From Hymenobacter cellulosilyticus (GTDB lineage: Bacteria > Bacteroidota > Bacteroidia > Cytophagales > Hymenobacteraceae), in contig NZ_CP095046.1 in the NCBI RefSeq assembly GCF_022919215.1, positions 3,338,501-3,402,500 on the forward strand: a DNA stretch of 64,000 nucleotides, read 5' to 3'. Each line of letters opens with the position of its first letter. Position 1 is the stretch's first letter. Shown piece by piece: positions 1 to 9,207 of this stretch. A program made the translations under genes and the position numbers. A model generated the notes under the pieces. That model saw only the letters and a program-made list of their open reading frames with translations, ran no database searches and was not told where the DNA came from.

Positions 1-1988
1 GCCTCATCGACCCAAAAAAGGAGCTGCGCAAGCCCATTCTGCCCAAGTTTGATATGGACGCTCCCTACCAGCCCGGCACCAAAGACAAGCTCACCGAGCT
101 GGGCCCGAAGGCTTTGCCAAGTGGCTGCGCGAAGACCCGCTGGTGCACTACACCGACACCACCTTCCGCGACGCCCACCAAAGTCTGCTGGCCACCCGCA
201 TGCGCACCTTCGACATGCTCAAGGTAGCGGAGCGCTACGCCAAAATGCACCCCCAGACCTTCTCGATGGAAGTCTGGGGCGGGGCTACCTTCGACGTGGC
301 GTTGCGCTTTCTGCACGAAGACCCCTGGGAGCGGCTGGCCAAAATCCGGGAAGCCGTGCCCAACATTCTGCTCCAGATGCTGATCAGGGGGCCAACGGGG
401 TGGGCTACAAGGCCTATCCGGACAACCTGACCGAGCGGTTTGTGCAGCAGGCCTGGGAAACCGGCGTCGACGTGTTCCGCATCTTCGACTCGCTGAACTG
501 GATGCCGGGCATGGAGTCCTGCATCAACTTCGTGCGCAAAAGAACCAAGGGCCTGGCAGAAGCCGCCATCTGCTACACCGGCGACATTCTGGACCCCAAG
601 CGCAACCAGAAATACTCCCTGGACTACTACCTGCGCCTGGCCAAGCAAATCGAGGACGCCGGCGCCCATATCCTCTGCATTAAGGACATGGCTGGTCTGC
701 TCAAGCCTTACGCTGCCACCGAGCTGATTACGGCCCTGCGCGACACGGTCAAGATTCCGATTCACCTGCATACCCACGATACTTCGTCGCTGCAGCCCGC
801 TACCTACCTCAAGGCCGTGGAAGCCGGCGTCGACGTTATCGACGTGGCCATGGGCTCCTTGTCGGGCCTGACTTCCCAGCCCAACTTCAACTCGGTGGTG
901 GAAATGTTCCGCGGCACGCCCCGGCACCGGGAGTTCGACCAGGACAGCCTCAACGATTTTTCCAACTACTGGGAAACCGTGCGCGAGTACTACTATCCGT
1001 TCGAGTCGGGCCTGAAAGCCGGCACCTCGGAGGTATTCCAGCACGAAATTCCCGGCGGGCAATATTCCAACCTGCGCCCCCAGGCCGCAGCCCTGGGCCT
1101 CGGCGACAAGTTCGAGCAAGTGAAAAAGACCTTTGCCGAGGTCAACGAGCTGTTCGGCGACATCGTGAAGGTGACGCCCTCCTCAAAGGTCGTCGGCGAC
1201 ATGGCCTTATTTATGGTCTCCAATAACCTGACTACGGCGGATGTCATGGAAAAAGGCCACTCGCTGAGCTTCCCCGAGTCGGTGCAAAGCTTGTTCCGCG
1301 GCGACATCGGGCAACCCGAAGGCGGCTGGCCCCAGGAACTGCAAAAGCTGATACTCAAGGACGAAAAGCCCTTCACCGACCGGCCCAACGAGCACCTCAA
1401 GCCCATTGACTTCAAGAAAGAGTGGAAGAAGTTTGAGGATAAGTTCGGCGAAGGCGGCAAGTTCACCGACCTGCTCAGCTACCTGCTGTATCCCAAGGTA
1501 TTCGAACAGTACTGGGCCCATTTCCAGCAGTACGGTGACGTGTCGCTGGTGCCCACGCGGGTGTTTTTCTACGGCCTCAAGCCCGGCGAGGAAACCATCA
1601 TCGACATTGCCCGCGGCAAGTCGGTAATCGTAAAACTGCGCTCCGTGGGCGAGGTCAACGACGACGGCTGCCGCACGGTGTTCTTCTCCTTCAACGGGCA
1701 GACCCGCAACCTGGAAGTGCGTGACAAATCGGTGGAAGTCAAAACGGTGCGCAATCAAAAAATCGATAAGGGCAACCCGCGGCAGGTGGGCGCCCCACTC
1801 CAAGGCATGCTGTCCAAAGTGCTGGTCGAAAGCGGGCAGCAGGTGAAGCGCAACACCCCACTCTTCATCATCGAGGCCATGAAGATGGAAACCACCATCA
1901 CCGCCCCGACGACACCACCGTGCAGGGCGTGCAGCTCCCGGAGGGCACGCTGGTCAACGCCGACGATTTGGTGCTGACGCTGGCTTAA
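1..1988 (+). CDS. pyc: Pyruvate carboxylase, C-terminal part (5' end outside window; three frameshifts)
   Basis: Biotin-dependent cytoplasmic enzyme making oxaloacetate from pyruvate, bicarbonate and ATP. About 662 residues are present: the carboxyltransferase domain beginning near [15 protein letters not shown], with the catalytic region around [10 protein letters not shown], and the C-terminal biotinyl domain with the biotinylation motif EAMKMET close to the end. The N-terminal biotin carboxylase half lies before the window. The reading frame changes three times, near 107, 388 and 1911. Each change is repaired by adding one base (GG, a G run, a C run), and the restored C-terminus ends at TAA 1986-1988. 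Because the protein reads perfectly between these points, I infer assembly errors rather than decay. A strong hairpin terminator follows. Confidence 0.93.
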
Positions 1989-1998
1989 CAGGGCTTTT

Positions 1999-2052
1999 GA
2001 ACAAAGTAAAAGAGGAGGTTTGCGCCTGCAAACCTCCTCTTTTACTTTGTTC
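1999..2052. terminator. Bidirectional hairpin terminator
   Basis: A 25-bp perfect inverted repeat (1999-2023 with 2028-2052) around a 4-nt loop, with A-rich and T-rich outer stem. It separates the convergent pyc and META-domain lipoprotein genes and fits a terminator working both ways. Confidence 0.85.
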
Positions 2053-2066
2053 CGGTCACGAACATC

Positions 2067-2543
2067 CTAGTGCAGATACACCGCATGGAGTACAGCCGCG
2101 GGCGTCGGGGAAGCCGGTGCGTACAGGCGCAGCGTATCCCCGCTGATTTGGTAGGTGCGAGTCGCCTTCAGCGCTGCCAGGAAGCCTTGCTCGGTAGTAT
2201 TGTCCTGGTCTGAGAGGCAAGCCATCCGCGTGCTCATCAAGGGGCCAAACTCTAGCTCGCCAGGTTTGGTCAGAGTGAAAGTGCCTCCGAAGCGGTTGCA
2301 GCCGGCATTTCCTTCGGCCCGAAGCTCCTGGTTGCGCAACAAAATATAGGCCTCACCGTTGGCCGGCGTCACTATGGCACGGTTGTTTAAGGAGCGGAGC
2401 ACCCAGCGCGTATTGCGCAACTCGGCCAGCGGCGTGTTGGGGGTGGAGGCCCCCGGGGTAGCCGTAACCGGGACGGTAGAGCGGCAGCTAGCCAACTGCA
2501 GGATCAGCGCCGTGCTGCACAATAGAAATAAGGGCTTCTTCAT
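2067..2543 (-). CDS. META-domain (HslJ-like) lipoprotein
   Basis: A 158-residue exported protein. The start is placed at the ATG giving MKKPLFLLC, because this opens a lipoprotein signal peptide ending in the lipobox LASC; the open frame extends 25 codons further upstream, which I disregard. The mature part has the META/HslJ pattern: a ...TRWVLRSLNN... strand, then GNAGCNRFGGTF, then MSTRMAC. Family members (META domain, PF03724) are small beta proteins linked to stress or motility; the exact role is unknown. It probably sits as a lipid-anchored protein in the outer or inner membrane. Confidence 0.85.
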   Translation of the reverse strand: MKKPLFLLCSTALILQLASCRSTVPVTATPGASTPNTPLAELRNTRWVLRSLNNRAIVTPANGEAYILLRNQELRAEGNAGCNRFGGTFTLTKPGELEFGPLMSTRMACLSDQDNTTEQGFLAALKATRTYQISGDTLRLYAPASPTPAAVLHAVYLH

Positions 2544-2649
2544 GAAAACAGAAAAATATACAGCGCCAAAAAGCGCGAAAATGGTAGAAAAAATGCCAAA
2601 AAGCCGCCGAAACCACATTGAAGAGTTGTCAAAAGGCTTAATTTGCGTT

Positions 2650-4001
2650 ATGCAAAAATTCCCTCCGATCTTCTTATTTCTCTTCCTGTTCTCCTGCCCA
2701 CTTGTTGCTCAAAGAAAGTCTACCTCTGCAACTTCTGCGCCAGGGGCGGGCGTCACGGCGGCCACCGTGGAGCGGGTAGCACGGGCTCTGGCCGATGATG
2801 CCATGGAAGGCCGGGCCTCCACCCAGCCCGGCGGTCTGAAAGCCGCCCAGTTTCTAGCTGCTGAGTTTCAAAAGCTTGGGCTGGAGTCGCTGCCCGGGGT
2901 GAAGGGCTATGAGCAAGTGTTTCCCGTGTACGAAACCAAAACGGCCGCCCTCTACGTGACCATCAACGGCACCAACGTGCCGCAAGAAAAAACCCTGCTG
3001 GTATCGGGCAGCCCCAGCTAAACTGGACTAGTGAGGACGACCCGGCCGCCCGCGTCATGGTTATTGGGTCTCAAGCCATGCCCCGGCAGGTATTCCGGCA
3101 AATCTTGGAGCCGACCGAAAACCTGATTGTCATCTTGGACCCGGCCCGAGCCGAAGATTTCCAGCGGCTGGTAGACTACACCAAGCGTGGCCGGCTGACG
3201 GCTGAAAAGCCGGGGGCCTACTCCTGCGTAGTGGCCCTGATGACGACTCCCAATGCTGGAGTCAAATTTCGGGTGGCGGCCAATACCATTGTGCGGCCCG
3301 TGGAGATTCGCAACGTGGTGGGCGTGCTGCCCGGCAAGGACAAGGACCGCGCCGCCGAAATGGTGGTTTTTTCCTCGCACTACGACCATCTGGGAATTAT
3401 TGAGCCCGTGGCGGGCGACAAAATTGCCAACGGAGCCGACGACGACGCCAGTGGTACCACGGCCGTGGTAGCCCTGGCCGAGTATTTCAAAAAGAAGAAC
3501 GACAATGCCCGCACTCTGGTGTTTGCGGCCTTCACGGCCGAAGAAATCGGTGGGTTTGGCTCCCAGTACTTTTCACGGCAACTCGATGCCAAGCAGATTA
3601 TGGCCATGTTCAACATCGAAATGATTGGCAAGCAGTCCAAGTTCGGTCCGAATACGGCCTTTATTACCGGCTTCGATAAATCAGACTTTGGCAAGCTGCT
3701 GCAGCGCAACCTAATCGGTACGCCGTTCCGCTTCGAGCCCGACCCGTACCCCGAGCAAAACCTGTTCTACCGCTCCGATAACGCCACGCTGGCCCGCCTG
3801 GGCGTGCCGGCTCACACCATCAGCACCGACCAGATTCCGACCGACAAGCGCTACCACACCGTCGACGATGAAATCGAGACGCTGGATCTGGCCAATATGA
3901 CGGCCGTGATTACGGCTATTGCCCGCAGCTCTGCCGGAATAGTATCCGGTCAGCAGACGCCCACGCGCATCAACCCCGAAGCCGTAAGCCAACGGCCCTA
4001 A
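2650..4001 (+). CDS. M28-family zinc aminopeptidase, exported (one frameshift)
   Basis: Predicted 450-residue exported metallopeptidase. It starts MQKFPPIFLFLFLF, a signal peptide followed by a Ser/Thr-rich stretch. Zinc-binding and catalytic motifs appear in family order: SSHYDHLG near residue 242, GADDDASG near 261 (bridging Asp), TAEEIGGFGS near 296 (general-base Glu and zinc Glu), NIEMIG, and the final His in YHTVDDE near 402. The segment before residue 240 resembles the PA-type insert common in this family. The frame breaks near 3011-3016 in a CCCC run; one added C joins SGSP to QLNWTSEDD. A hairpin terminator follows at 4029-4063. Confidence 0.9.
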
Positions 4002-4028
4002 GCTCCACAGCCTTGCCCCAGAAGCACT

Positions 4029-4063
4029 AGCAGCCCTGCTCAACGAATGTTGGGCAGGGCTGC
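4029..4063. terminator. Hairpin terminator between convergent genes
   Basis: AGCAGCCCTGC pairs with GCAGGGCTGCT (11 bp), with CAAC/GTTG pairing inside after one mismatch, followed by TTTA. It lies just after the M28 peptidase stop and can serve the opposing small gene too. Confidence 0.75.
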
Positions 4064-4109
4064 TTTATGATTTACATAAGCTGAGCGGGCGCAGTGCGTC
4101 GCTGTTTAG

Positions 4110-4442
4110 CTAGAGCTTGCGAATGGTGATGATATTGGAGGGCAATTCCCGGGAGCCGGGGCCCGGCCGTGCGGGTGAGGTGCTCCAGCGACTGAATCCG
4201 GTCGGCCTGCTGGTTGTGCTGCTCCACAAGCCGGCTGTAGGCGTCGGTGAGCAGCTTAATCTGGTCTTTTAATTCACTTACTTCCAGCGCCCCGGCATAG
4301 CGAGGATCCGGCTGCTCCGGGTCACTTAAGCCCTAGTAGGCCGGTAATGCCCATTGCTGTCGGGAGCGACTTGGGCCTGAACTGCGGAAGACGTTAGCAG
4401 GAACAGGACAAAGAATAAGGCAGAAGCGTAAGGCTGTTTCAT
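4110..4442 (-). CDS. Small exported coiled-coil-like protein, frame broken
   Basis: Not an intact open frame, but a clear gene: ATG at 4442 gives MKQPYASALFFVLFLL and a signal peptide ending near VQAQ. After a one-base shift near 4320 the text continues GLSDPEQPDPRYAGALEVSE and then a helical, Gln/Glu/Arg-rich segment with the spacing of a short coiled coil (ELKDQIKLLTDAYSRLVEQ). Restoring two further bases in the adjacent G and C runs near 4160 gives the ending ELPSNIITIRKL and a TAG at 4110-4112. If those are not restored, the frame runs on to a TAA at 4072-4074. About 111 residues; no family recognised. Confidence 0.5.
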
Positions 4443-4568
4443 AGGTCGAGTGAGGTTGAATTATAAATCAAGTATAATAAATTCTAATATAAGTACCAAA
4501 ATAAAAACGTAAAGGATTCACCAGCCGAAGCCAGCAAATCCTTTGCGTTTTAAACGATGCTTTCGAGT

Positions 4569-5417
4569 TTAGCGAGGCAGGCGCAGGCTCAGGCCGGCTC
4601 CCACAGTTGGGCCGCTGCTAGGCCCGAAAAAGGCCTTGCCCGCGTTGACGTCCAGGCGCAGGCCCGGCCAGGGGCGCCAGTACAGCCCCGACGTAACGCC
4701 CGGAGCCAGCGTGCTTTGCTGCTGCCAGGTGGCGTAGGTTTCCGCAAAAAAGCCGACAGTATTGGTCAGGGGGCCATTCAGGGCCAGCGTGCCGAGGTAG
4801 GTGCCCAGCTTGGTATCAGCGGCCTTGAAGCCGCACTGCCGAAAGCCAAAGTTGGCTTCCAGGCCAAAACGCTCCCCGATTTGTTGGGAAATCAGCAGGC
4901 GGGCGGCCGGCTCATATTGCGTGGGCTTTAGCGTCTTATCACCGTTGAGCAGCGTCATTTCGGCCAGCACTACCACCTGGGAGCGGGCATTGGGAGTAGT
5001 CGAGGCCAGAAACTTGGCTCCCACGGTCGTGGGCGTAAAGCCAGCGGGCCGCACTACTTCGATGCTACCCGCTTCCGTAGTTCGGGTGGCTCCTGCCGGC
5101 GGGGAATAGTAGCCCTGCGACACCCGCAGCTCGATGTTGTTGAAGAAGCCCACCCGCAGCAGGCCCGTATTCAGCCGCCGGCTGCCCGAGCTGCCGGGAC
5201 TAAACGGGTCAGGCTGGCTGCTGATGCCGGTTTCCAGCTGAAACTGGCCGGGGTTGAGCATGTTGGTGGTAATGGTCTGTCCGGGCCGGTCGGGGCGAAT
5301 GTTGCGCACGAAAGGCGTGTTTTCATTCCCGATGCTAGGGTCAGTGGTCTGAGCCAGGGTGCGGGCCGAGCCGACGAGCAGAAGCCCGGCGGTAGTCAGC
5401 AGAGTGGTCTTACGCAT
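4569..5417 (-). CDS. Outer-membrane transporter-like protein (phenol_MetA_deg type)
   Basis: A 282-residue exported protein: signal peptide MRKTTLLTTAGLLLVGSA...LAQ, then a block of alternating beta strands with the N-terminal marker RPDRPGQTITTNML and ...PGQFQLETGI, typical of the 'putative MetA-pathway of phenol degradation' beta-barrel family (PF13557). The family is named for one aromatic-degradation cluster, but most members are uncharacterised outer-membrane proteins, so no substrate is assigned. Monocistronic; upstream 5418-5697 has no gene. Confidence 0.72.
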   Translation of the reverse strand: MRKTTLLTTAGLLLVGSARTLAQTTDPSIGNENTPFVRNIRPDRPGQTITTNMLNPGQFQLETGISSQPDPFSPGSSGSRRLNTGLLRVGFFNNIELRVSQGYYSPPAGATRTTEAGSIEVVRPAGFTPTTVGAKFLASTTPNARSQVVVLAEMTLLNGDKTLKPTQYEPAARLLISQQIGERFGLEANFGFRQCGFKAADTKLGTYLGTLALNGPLTNTVGFFAETYATWQQQSTLAPGVTSGLYWRPWPGLRLDVNAGKAFFGPSSGPTVGAGLSLRLPR

Positions 5418-5558
5418 GGCCTTCTGACACGCGCTACTCCTTTATGGTTCGAATACCGCAATAAAGCCTCGTTAAAACGCAATTTCTCTTTGCAGGTTAC
5501 AATTAATCTAGGGTTTTGCTTGAAATTACTCGGCATGCAGCGTATTTTGCAACGCGAA

Positions 5559-5598
5559 CTGCCAGTACCCATTTCCAGGAGGAAACCGGTACTGGCAG
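5559..5598. repeat. Imperfect hairpin in intergenic region
   Basis: CTGCCAGTACC (5559-5569) pairs with GGTACTGGCAG (5588-5598), and TTTCC/GGAAA pairs inside with loop AGGA. It lies downstream of the minus-strand TPR gene but lacks a T tract, so terminator function is uncertain. The rest of 5418-5697 holds nothing I can support. Confidence 0.5.
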
Positions 5599-5697
5599 CT
5601 TACCCAGCGTTTGTTTCACCATTGTATACTTGCTCTCCCGCCCATGTCCACCACTGTTCCATGAGTTTTGCCGGTTATCGGAAGTAGCGTTGGTAGC

Positions 5698-6036
5698 TTA
5701 TTCGTCTTCGTAGTCGAGGCCGAGCAGCGAGTTCAGCGCCTGCTGAATCTCACTGGCGGCGTGCATCTGTCCGGCTTTGCGGCTGACCTGCAGGCCCCGG
5801 CGGTAAACCTTTTCGGCTTCTTCCGGATTTTGTAAGTACTCCAGCATCTTGCCCGCGTGGTAGTACGTACCCACGTAATCAGGGTGCTCATCCAGCAGTT
5901 TCTGGTAATACTCCATAGCCCGTTGGGGCTCCGTCGTCCGATATTCAGTGGCCAGGGCGTAGATGATGAACGGGTCGTTCGGGTCTTCGTTGTAAAAGGT
6001 CAGCAGCTGCTGCAAGCGGGTCGGCGTGGTATCCAT
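5698..6036 (-). CDS. Small TPR-repeat protein
   Basis: 112 residues made almost entirely of tetratricopeptide helices: DPNDPFIIYALATEYRTTEP, then AMEYYQKLLDEHPDYVGTYY, then AGKMLEYLQNPEEAEKVYRRG. There is no signal peptide, so it is probably cytoplasmic and a protein-protein adaptor. It is transcribed divergently from etfB, with 78 bp between the starts. Confidence 0.8.
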   Translation of the reverse strand: MDTTPTRLQQLLTFYNEDPNDPFIIYALATEYRTTEPQRAMEYYQKLLDEHPDYVGTYYHAGKMLEYLQNPEEAEKVYRRGLQVSRKAGQMHAASEIQQALNSLLGLDYEDE

Positions 6037-6114
6037 CGGGAGGGAGTTTTCTGTATCTTCGCCCGAAATTAGGGGCTTTCCCGTAGTTTATCTCCCATCC
6101 ACAAGCAGCCGTAG

Positions 6115-6854
6115 ATGAAGTTTCTCGTTTGCATCAGCAACGTTCCCGACACGACCACCAAAATTGCCTTCACGCCCGATAACAAGGAGTTCAACAAGGC
6201 CGGGGTGCAGTTCGTGATTAATCCCTGGGATGAATACGCCCTGACCCGCGCCATTGAGCTCAAAGAAGCCCAGGGCAGCGGCACCGTAACCGTCCTCAAC
6301 GTTGGCGAAGCCGACACCGAGCCCAACATCCGTAAAGCCCTGGCCATCGGCGCCGACGACGCCATCCGCGTCAACGCCGCGCCCACGGACGCCTACTTCG
6401 TGGCCCAGCAGATTGCTGCCATTGCCAAGGAAGGCGCCTACGACGTGATTCTGATGGGCAAGGAAAGCATTGACTATAATGGCTTCCAGGTGCACGGCAT
6501 GGTGGGCGAGTTGCTCGGCATCCCGACCGTAGCCCCGGCTATGAAGCTCGACATGAGCGCCAACACCGCCACGCTGGAGCGCGAAATCGAAGGCGGCAAG
6601 GAAATCGTGGAGGTGAACACGCCTTTCGTGGCTTCCTGCCAGCAGCCCATGTGCGAGCCCCGCATTCCAAACATGCGCGGCATCATGACGGCCCGCACCA
6701 AGCCGCTGAAAGTAGTAGAGCCTGTGGGCGAAGGGGCCCGCACCTCGGTAGCCGAGTACGCACTGCCCCCAAGAAGCAGGGCGTGAAGCTTATTCCCGCC
6801 GAAACGGCCGGGGATTTGATCAAGCTGCTCCGCAACGAAGCCAAGGTTATCTAG
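6115..6854 (+). CDS. etfB: Electron transfer flavoprotein beta subunit (one frameshift)
   Basis: Beta subunit of the heterodimeric ETF, which carries electrons from acyl-CoA dehydrogenases to the membrane quinone pool via ETF dehydrogenase. It begins MKFLVCISNVPDTTTKI, with the family motifs NPWDEYALTRAIELKE and the ADP-moiety region GKESIDYNGFQVHGMVGELL. The frame breaks in a C run near 6764-6770; adding one C restores YALPPKKQGVKLIPAE and the stop at 6852-6854, giving the normal length of 246 residues. It is followed by etfA across a 105-bp spacer made of an inverted low-complexity array. Confidence 0.95.
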
Positions 6855-6959
6855 TTGGTTTTTGGTCGCTGGTTTCTGGTTGTTGGCTTTGTGCTCCAAC
6901 CTTAGACCAGCCCCCTTTGAATTCCCAAAAACCAAGAACCAAACTCAAAAACCAAAGAA
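6855..6959. repeat. Inverted low-complexity array filling the etfB-etfA spacer (locus A)
   Basis: Starts on the base after the etfB stop and ends at the etfA ATG. The left arm (about 6855-6892) is a G/T string built on GGTTTTTGG and CTGGTTTCTGG words. The right arm (about 6923-6957) is the A/C complement built on CCAAAAACC and CCAAGAACC. The arms can fold into a long imperfect stem. Same plan as loci B-E elsewhere in the window, with a different word. Confidence 0.75.
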
Positions 6960-7937
6960 ATGTCCGTTCTAGTTGTAGTTGAATGTGATGGCGGCGAGGT
7001 TAAAAAATCGTCGTTGGAAGTGGCTTCGTACGGAAGCCAGGTAGCCCAGATGCTCGGCACCACGGCCACGGCCGTAGCAGTTGGCGAGGCTACCGAAGCC
7101 AACCTGGCCCAGCTCGGTGAGCAGGGTATCAGCAAGGTGCTGTACGACGCGGAGCCCCGTCTGAAGGATTTCGTGAACGGCGCTTACACCAAGCTCATTG
7201 CCGCCGCCGCCGAGAAAGAAGGCGCTCAGGTAATCGTGCTGGCCAACTCCAACATCGGGGCGGCCGTGGGTTCGCGCCTGTCGGTGCGCCTGAAGGCCAG
7301 CCTGGCTACCAACGTGGTGGAGCTGCCCAAGAACAACGGTGGCAGCTTCACGGTGAAGCGCGGCGCCTTCTCGGGCAAAGCCTTTGCGGACGTAGTTCTG
7401 ACCGGCGACCGGAAGATTCTGGCCGTAAAGAAAAACTCGATTGAGGCCCTGCACGAAGCCGGCAAAACCGCTACGGTTGAGTCGTTCTCAGCCAGCCTCT
7501 CCGACGCTGACTTTGCCGACGCTCCCAAGCAGGTAGTGATGCAGGATCAGGCCGGTGGCGTGCTGCTGCCCGAGGCTGACCGTGTTGTATCGGGTGGCCG
7601 CGGCATGAAAGGCCCCGAGAACTGGCACCTGATTGAGGAACTGGCCCAGGCGCTGGGTGCGGCTACGGCCTGCTCCAAGCCCGTATCGGACGTCGATTGG
7701 CGCCCTCACCACGAGCACGTGGGTCAGACCGGCATCACCGTTTCGCCCAACTTGTATATTGCCTGCGGTATTTCGGGTGCCATTCAGCACCTGGCCGGGG
7801 TCAACTCCTCGAAAGTGATTGTCGTAATCAACAAAGATCCGGAGGCACCGTTCTTTAAGGCGGCTGATTATGGCATCGTAGGCGACGTTTTCGAAGTACT
7901 GCCCAAGCTCACCCAGGCCGTTAAGGAATTGAATTAG
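6960..7937 (+). CDS. etfA: Electron transfer flavoprotein alpha subunit
   Basis: 325 residues, intact. The N-terminal half is the ETF alpha/beta domain (MSVLVVVECDGGEVKKSS). The C-terminal half, from about residue 205, is the FAD-binding domain with SGGRGMKGPENW, then SKPVSDVDWRPHHEHVGQTG and LYIACGISGAIQHLAG, and the final NKDPEAPFFKAADYGIVGD. It pairs with etfB in beta-oxidation electron transfer. The stop codon TAG is itself the first triplet of the palindrome that fills the next spacer. Confidence 0.97.
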   Translation: MSVLVVVECDGGEVKKSSLEVASYGSQVAQMLGTTATAVAVGEATEANLAQLGEQGISKVLYDAEPRLKDFVNGAYTKLIAAAAEKEGAQVIVLANSNIGAAVGSRLSVRLKASLATNVVELPKNNGGSFTVKRGAFSGKAFADVVLTGDRKILAVKKNSIEALHEAGKTATVESFSASLSDADFADAPKQVVMQDQAGGVLLPEADRVVSGGRGMKGPENWHLIEELAQALGAATACSKPVSDVDWRPHHEHVGQTGITVSPNLYIACGISGAIQHLAGVNSSKVIVVINKDPEAPFFKAADYGIVGDVFEVLPKLTQAVKELN

Positions 7938-8036
7938 GGTCTTGGGGTCTTGGGTTTCAGAAACGAGAAAGCCTAGCTTTGTCCTTCTGACGCGTCCAAG
8001 ACCCCAAGCTCCCAAGACCCTAAGCTCCTAGATACC
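7935..8036. repeat. Inverted low-complexity array filling the etfA-DUF151 spacer (locus B)
   Basis: TAGGGTCTTGGG (7935-7946, including the etfA stop codon) is perfectly complementary to CCCAAGACCCTA (8011-8022). Each arm repeats a GTCTTGGG / CCCAAGAC word (left about 7935-7954, right about 7996-8030). The spacer proper is 99 bp and reaches to a few bases before the TTG start of the next gene. Confidence 0.75.
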
Positions 8037-8660
8037 TTGAAAAAAATACAGCTCGAAATTCTGGGCCTTTCCTCCAGCCAGTCGCAGTCCGGCTCTTTTG
8101 CCCTGATTTTGGGGGAGAAAACCGGCAACCGCCGTCTGCCCATCATCATTGGCATGTTTGAGGCGCAAAGCATTGCCATTCAGATTGAGAAAATAAATCC
8201 GAACCGGCCGCTGACGCACGACTTGTTTAAGTCGTTTGCCGAGCATGTGCACGTAGCCGTGTTGGAAGTATTGATTTCCGACCTGAAAGAAGGCGTATTC
8301 TACTCCAAAATTGTGTGTACCGACGGCGCTACGACCTTTGAACTGGACGCCCGCCCCAGCGACGCTATTGCCATTGGGTTGCGCTTCGGCGTACCAATTT
8401 ATACCGTGGAAAGCGTGCTGAGCGAAGCCGGCATCATCCTGAGTGATTTGGATGAGAATGCCGACGAAGATGCCGACGAGGATGACGAGGACGAGGATGA
8501 CGACAGCACGGGCAGCCCCAAGCCGGAACCTACTCCCCGCGACCCCAGCGGACAGGTTTCGCTGGACGAGCTGACCAAGATGCTGGCCCAGGCCCTGGAG
8601 AAAGAAGATTACGAAAAGGCCGCCAAAATCCGCGACGAATTGAACAAGCGGAACGGCTAA
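8037..8660 (+). CDS. DUF151 (bifunctional nuclease) protein with UVR tail
   Basis: 207 residues. Residues 1-130 are a DUF151/BFN domain (KKIQLEILGLSSSQSQSG, RLPIIIGMFEAQSIA, ARPSDAIAIGLRFGVPIY), a family with reported DNase/RNase activity in plants and a Mycobacterium structure but poorly known function. An acidic linker (DENADEDADEDDEDEDDD) follows, then a UvrB/UvrC-type UVR motif (LAQALEKEDYEKAAKIRDEL) that may mediate protein contacts. The start is TTG, since no ATG lies nearby and MKKIQLEIL is the expected family start. It follows etfA in the same direction. Confidence 0.85.
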   Translation: MKKIQLEILGLSSSQSQSGSFALILGEKTGNRRLPIIIGMFEAQSIAIQIEKINPNRPLTHDLFKSFAEHVHVAVLEVLISDLKEGVFYSKIVCTDGATTFELDARPSDAIAIGLRFGVPIYTVESVLSEAGIILSDLDENADEDADEDDEDEDDDSTGSPKPEPTPRDPSGQVSLDELTKMLAQALEKEDYEKAAKIRDELNKRNG

Positions 8661-8679
8661 AGTTTTTTGAACTACTTTG

Positions 8680-8714
8680 AAAACGGCTTCCCTGTACCAG
8701 GGGAGCCGTTTTTG
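8680..8714 (+). terminator. Rho-independent terminator after the etf/DUF151 unit
   Basis: AAAACGGCTTCCCT pairs with AGGGGAGCCGTTTT (one mismatch), followed by more T. It sits 20 bp after the DUF151 stop and marks the end of this transcription unit. Between it and 8940 I see no gene. Confidence 0.85.
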
Positions 8715-8940
8715 TTTGTTACAGTCAGCCAGAGCTGTTTGCCTTGACACGCTACTACCGGCCTCCGTCTTTACCCGGTAGTCAATTTGTGTTTAACACG
8801 GAGGCTGTATCTATCAAATACGGATTTTAGGGTTCAGGGCAACCCTTTTATAGCCTGGACGCGGGCGGCTGCGTTTGAAAAGGAGCTAACGGCTATTGCC
8901 AGCAGCCTCCTTTCCTTTCACTTTCCCAAACGTCTGCGCC

Positions 8941-9131
8941 ATGAAAAGCAAGCACCTGTCCGACCGCCCGACTTCTGCTCCGGAACCCACCAAAAAGGAG
9001 CAGGTGCGGCATAATAACTTCTCCGTTGAGCTGGACCCGCTGCCCCGGGAGCGGGATCAGGACTATCTGCCTTTACGGGCCCGCGGCCCGAGCCTCTGCG
9101 GCCCATGGATTTTGACCGCCCAAGCTGGTAA
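8941..9131 (+). CDS. Short hypothetical protein (one frameshift)
   Basis: ATG at 8941 gives MKSKHLSDRPTSAPEPTKKE, a polar, probably disordered sequence. The frame breaks in a CCC run near 9087; adding one C yields RGPEPLRPMDFDRPSW and a stop at 9129-9131, about 63 residues in all. The compact C-terminal motif PMDFDRPSW looks like a conserved short motif, but I do not recognise a family. Without restoration the frame would run into the next gene. Confidence 0.5.
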
Positions 9132-9207
9132 TCCACAGTCTGGGCCGGAAGTAGGAGGGAGGAGCACTTCGTTTTGCTACCTTGCCGGCCCAACCTACCG
9201 GCTTCAC

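Noticed and set aside
235..1119. Long minus-strand open frame inside pyruvate carboxylase
   Set aside because: Antisense shadow of a clearly coding GC-rich gene; composition is not protein-like and no family pattern is seen.
5490..5713. Two overlapping 65-codon plus-strand frames between the barrel and TPR genes
   Set aside because: No signal of coding composition, no promoter at a good distance, and a hairpin lies within them.
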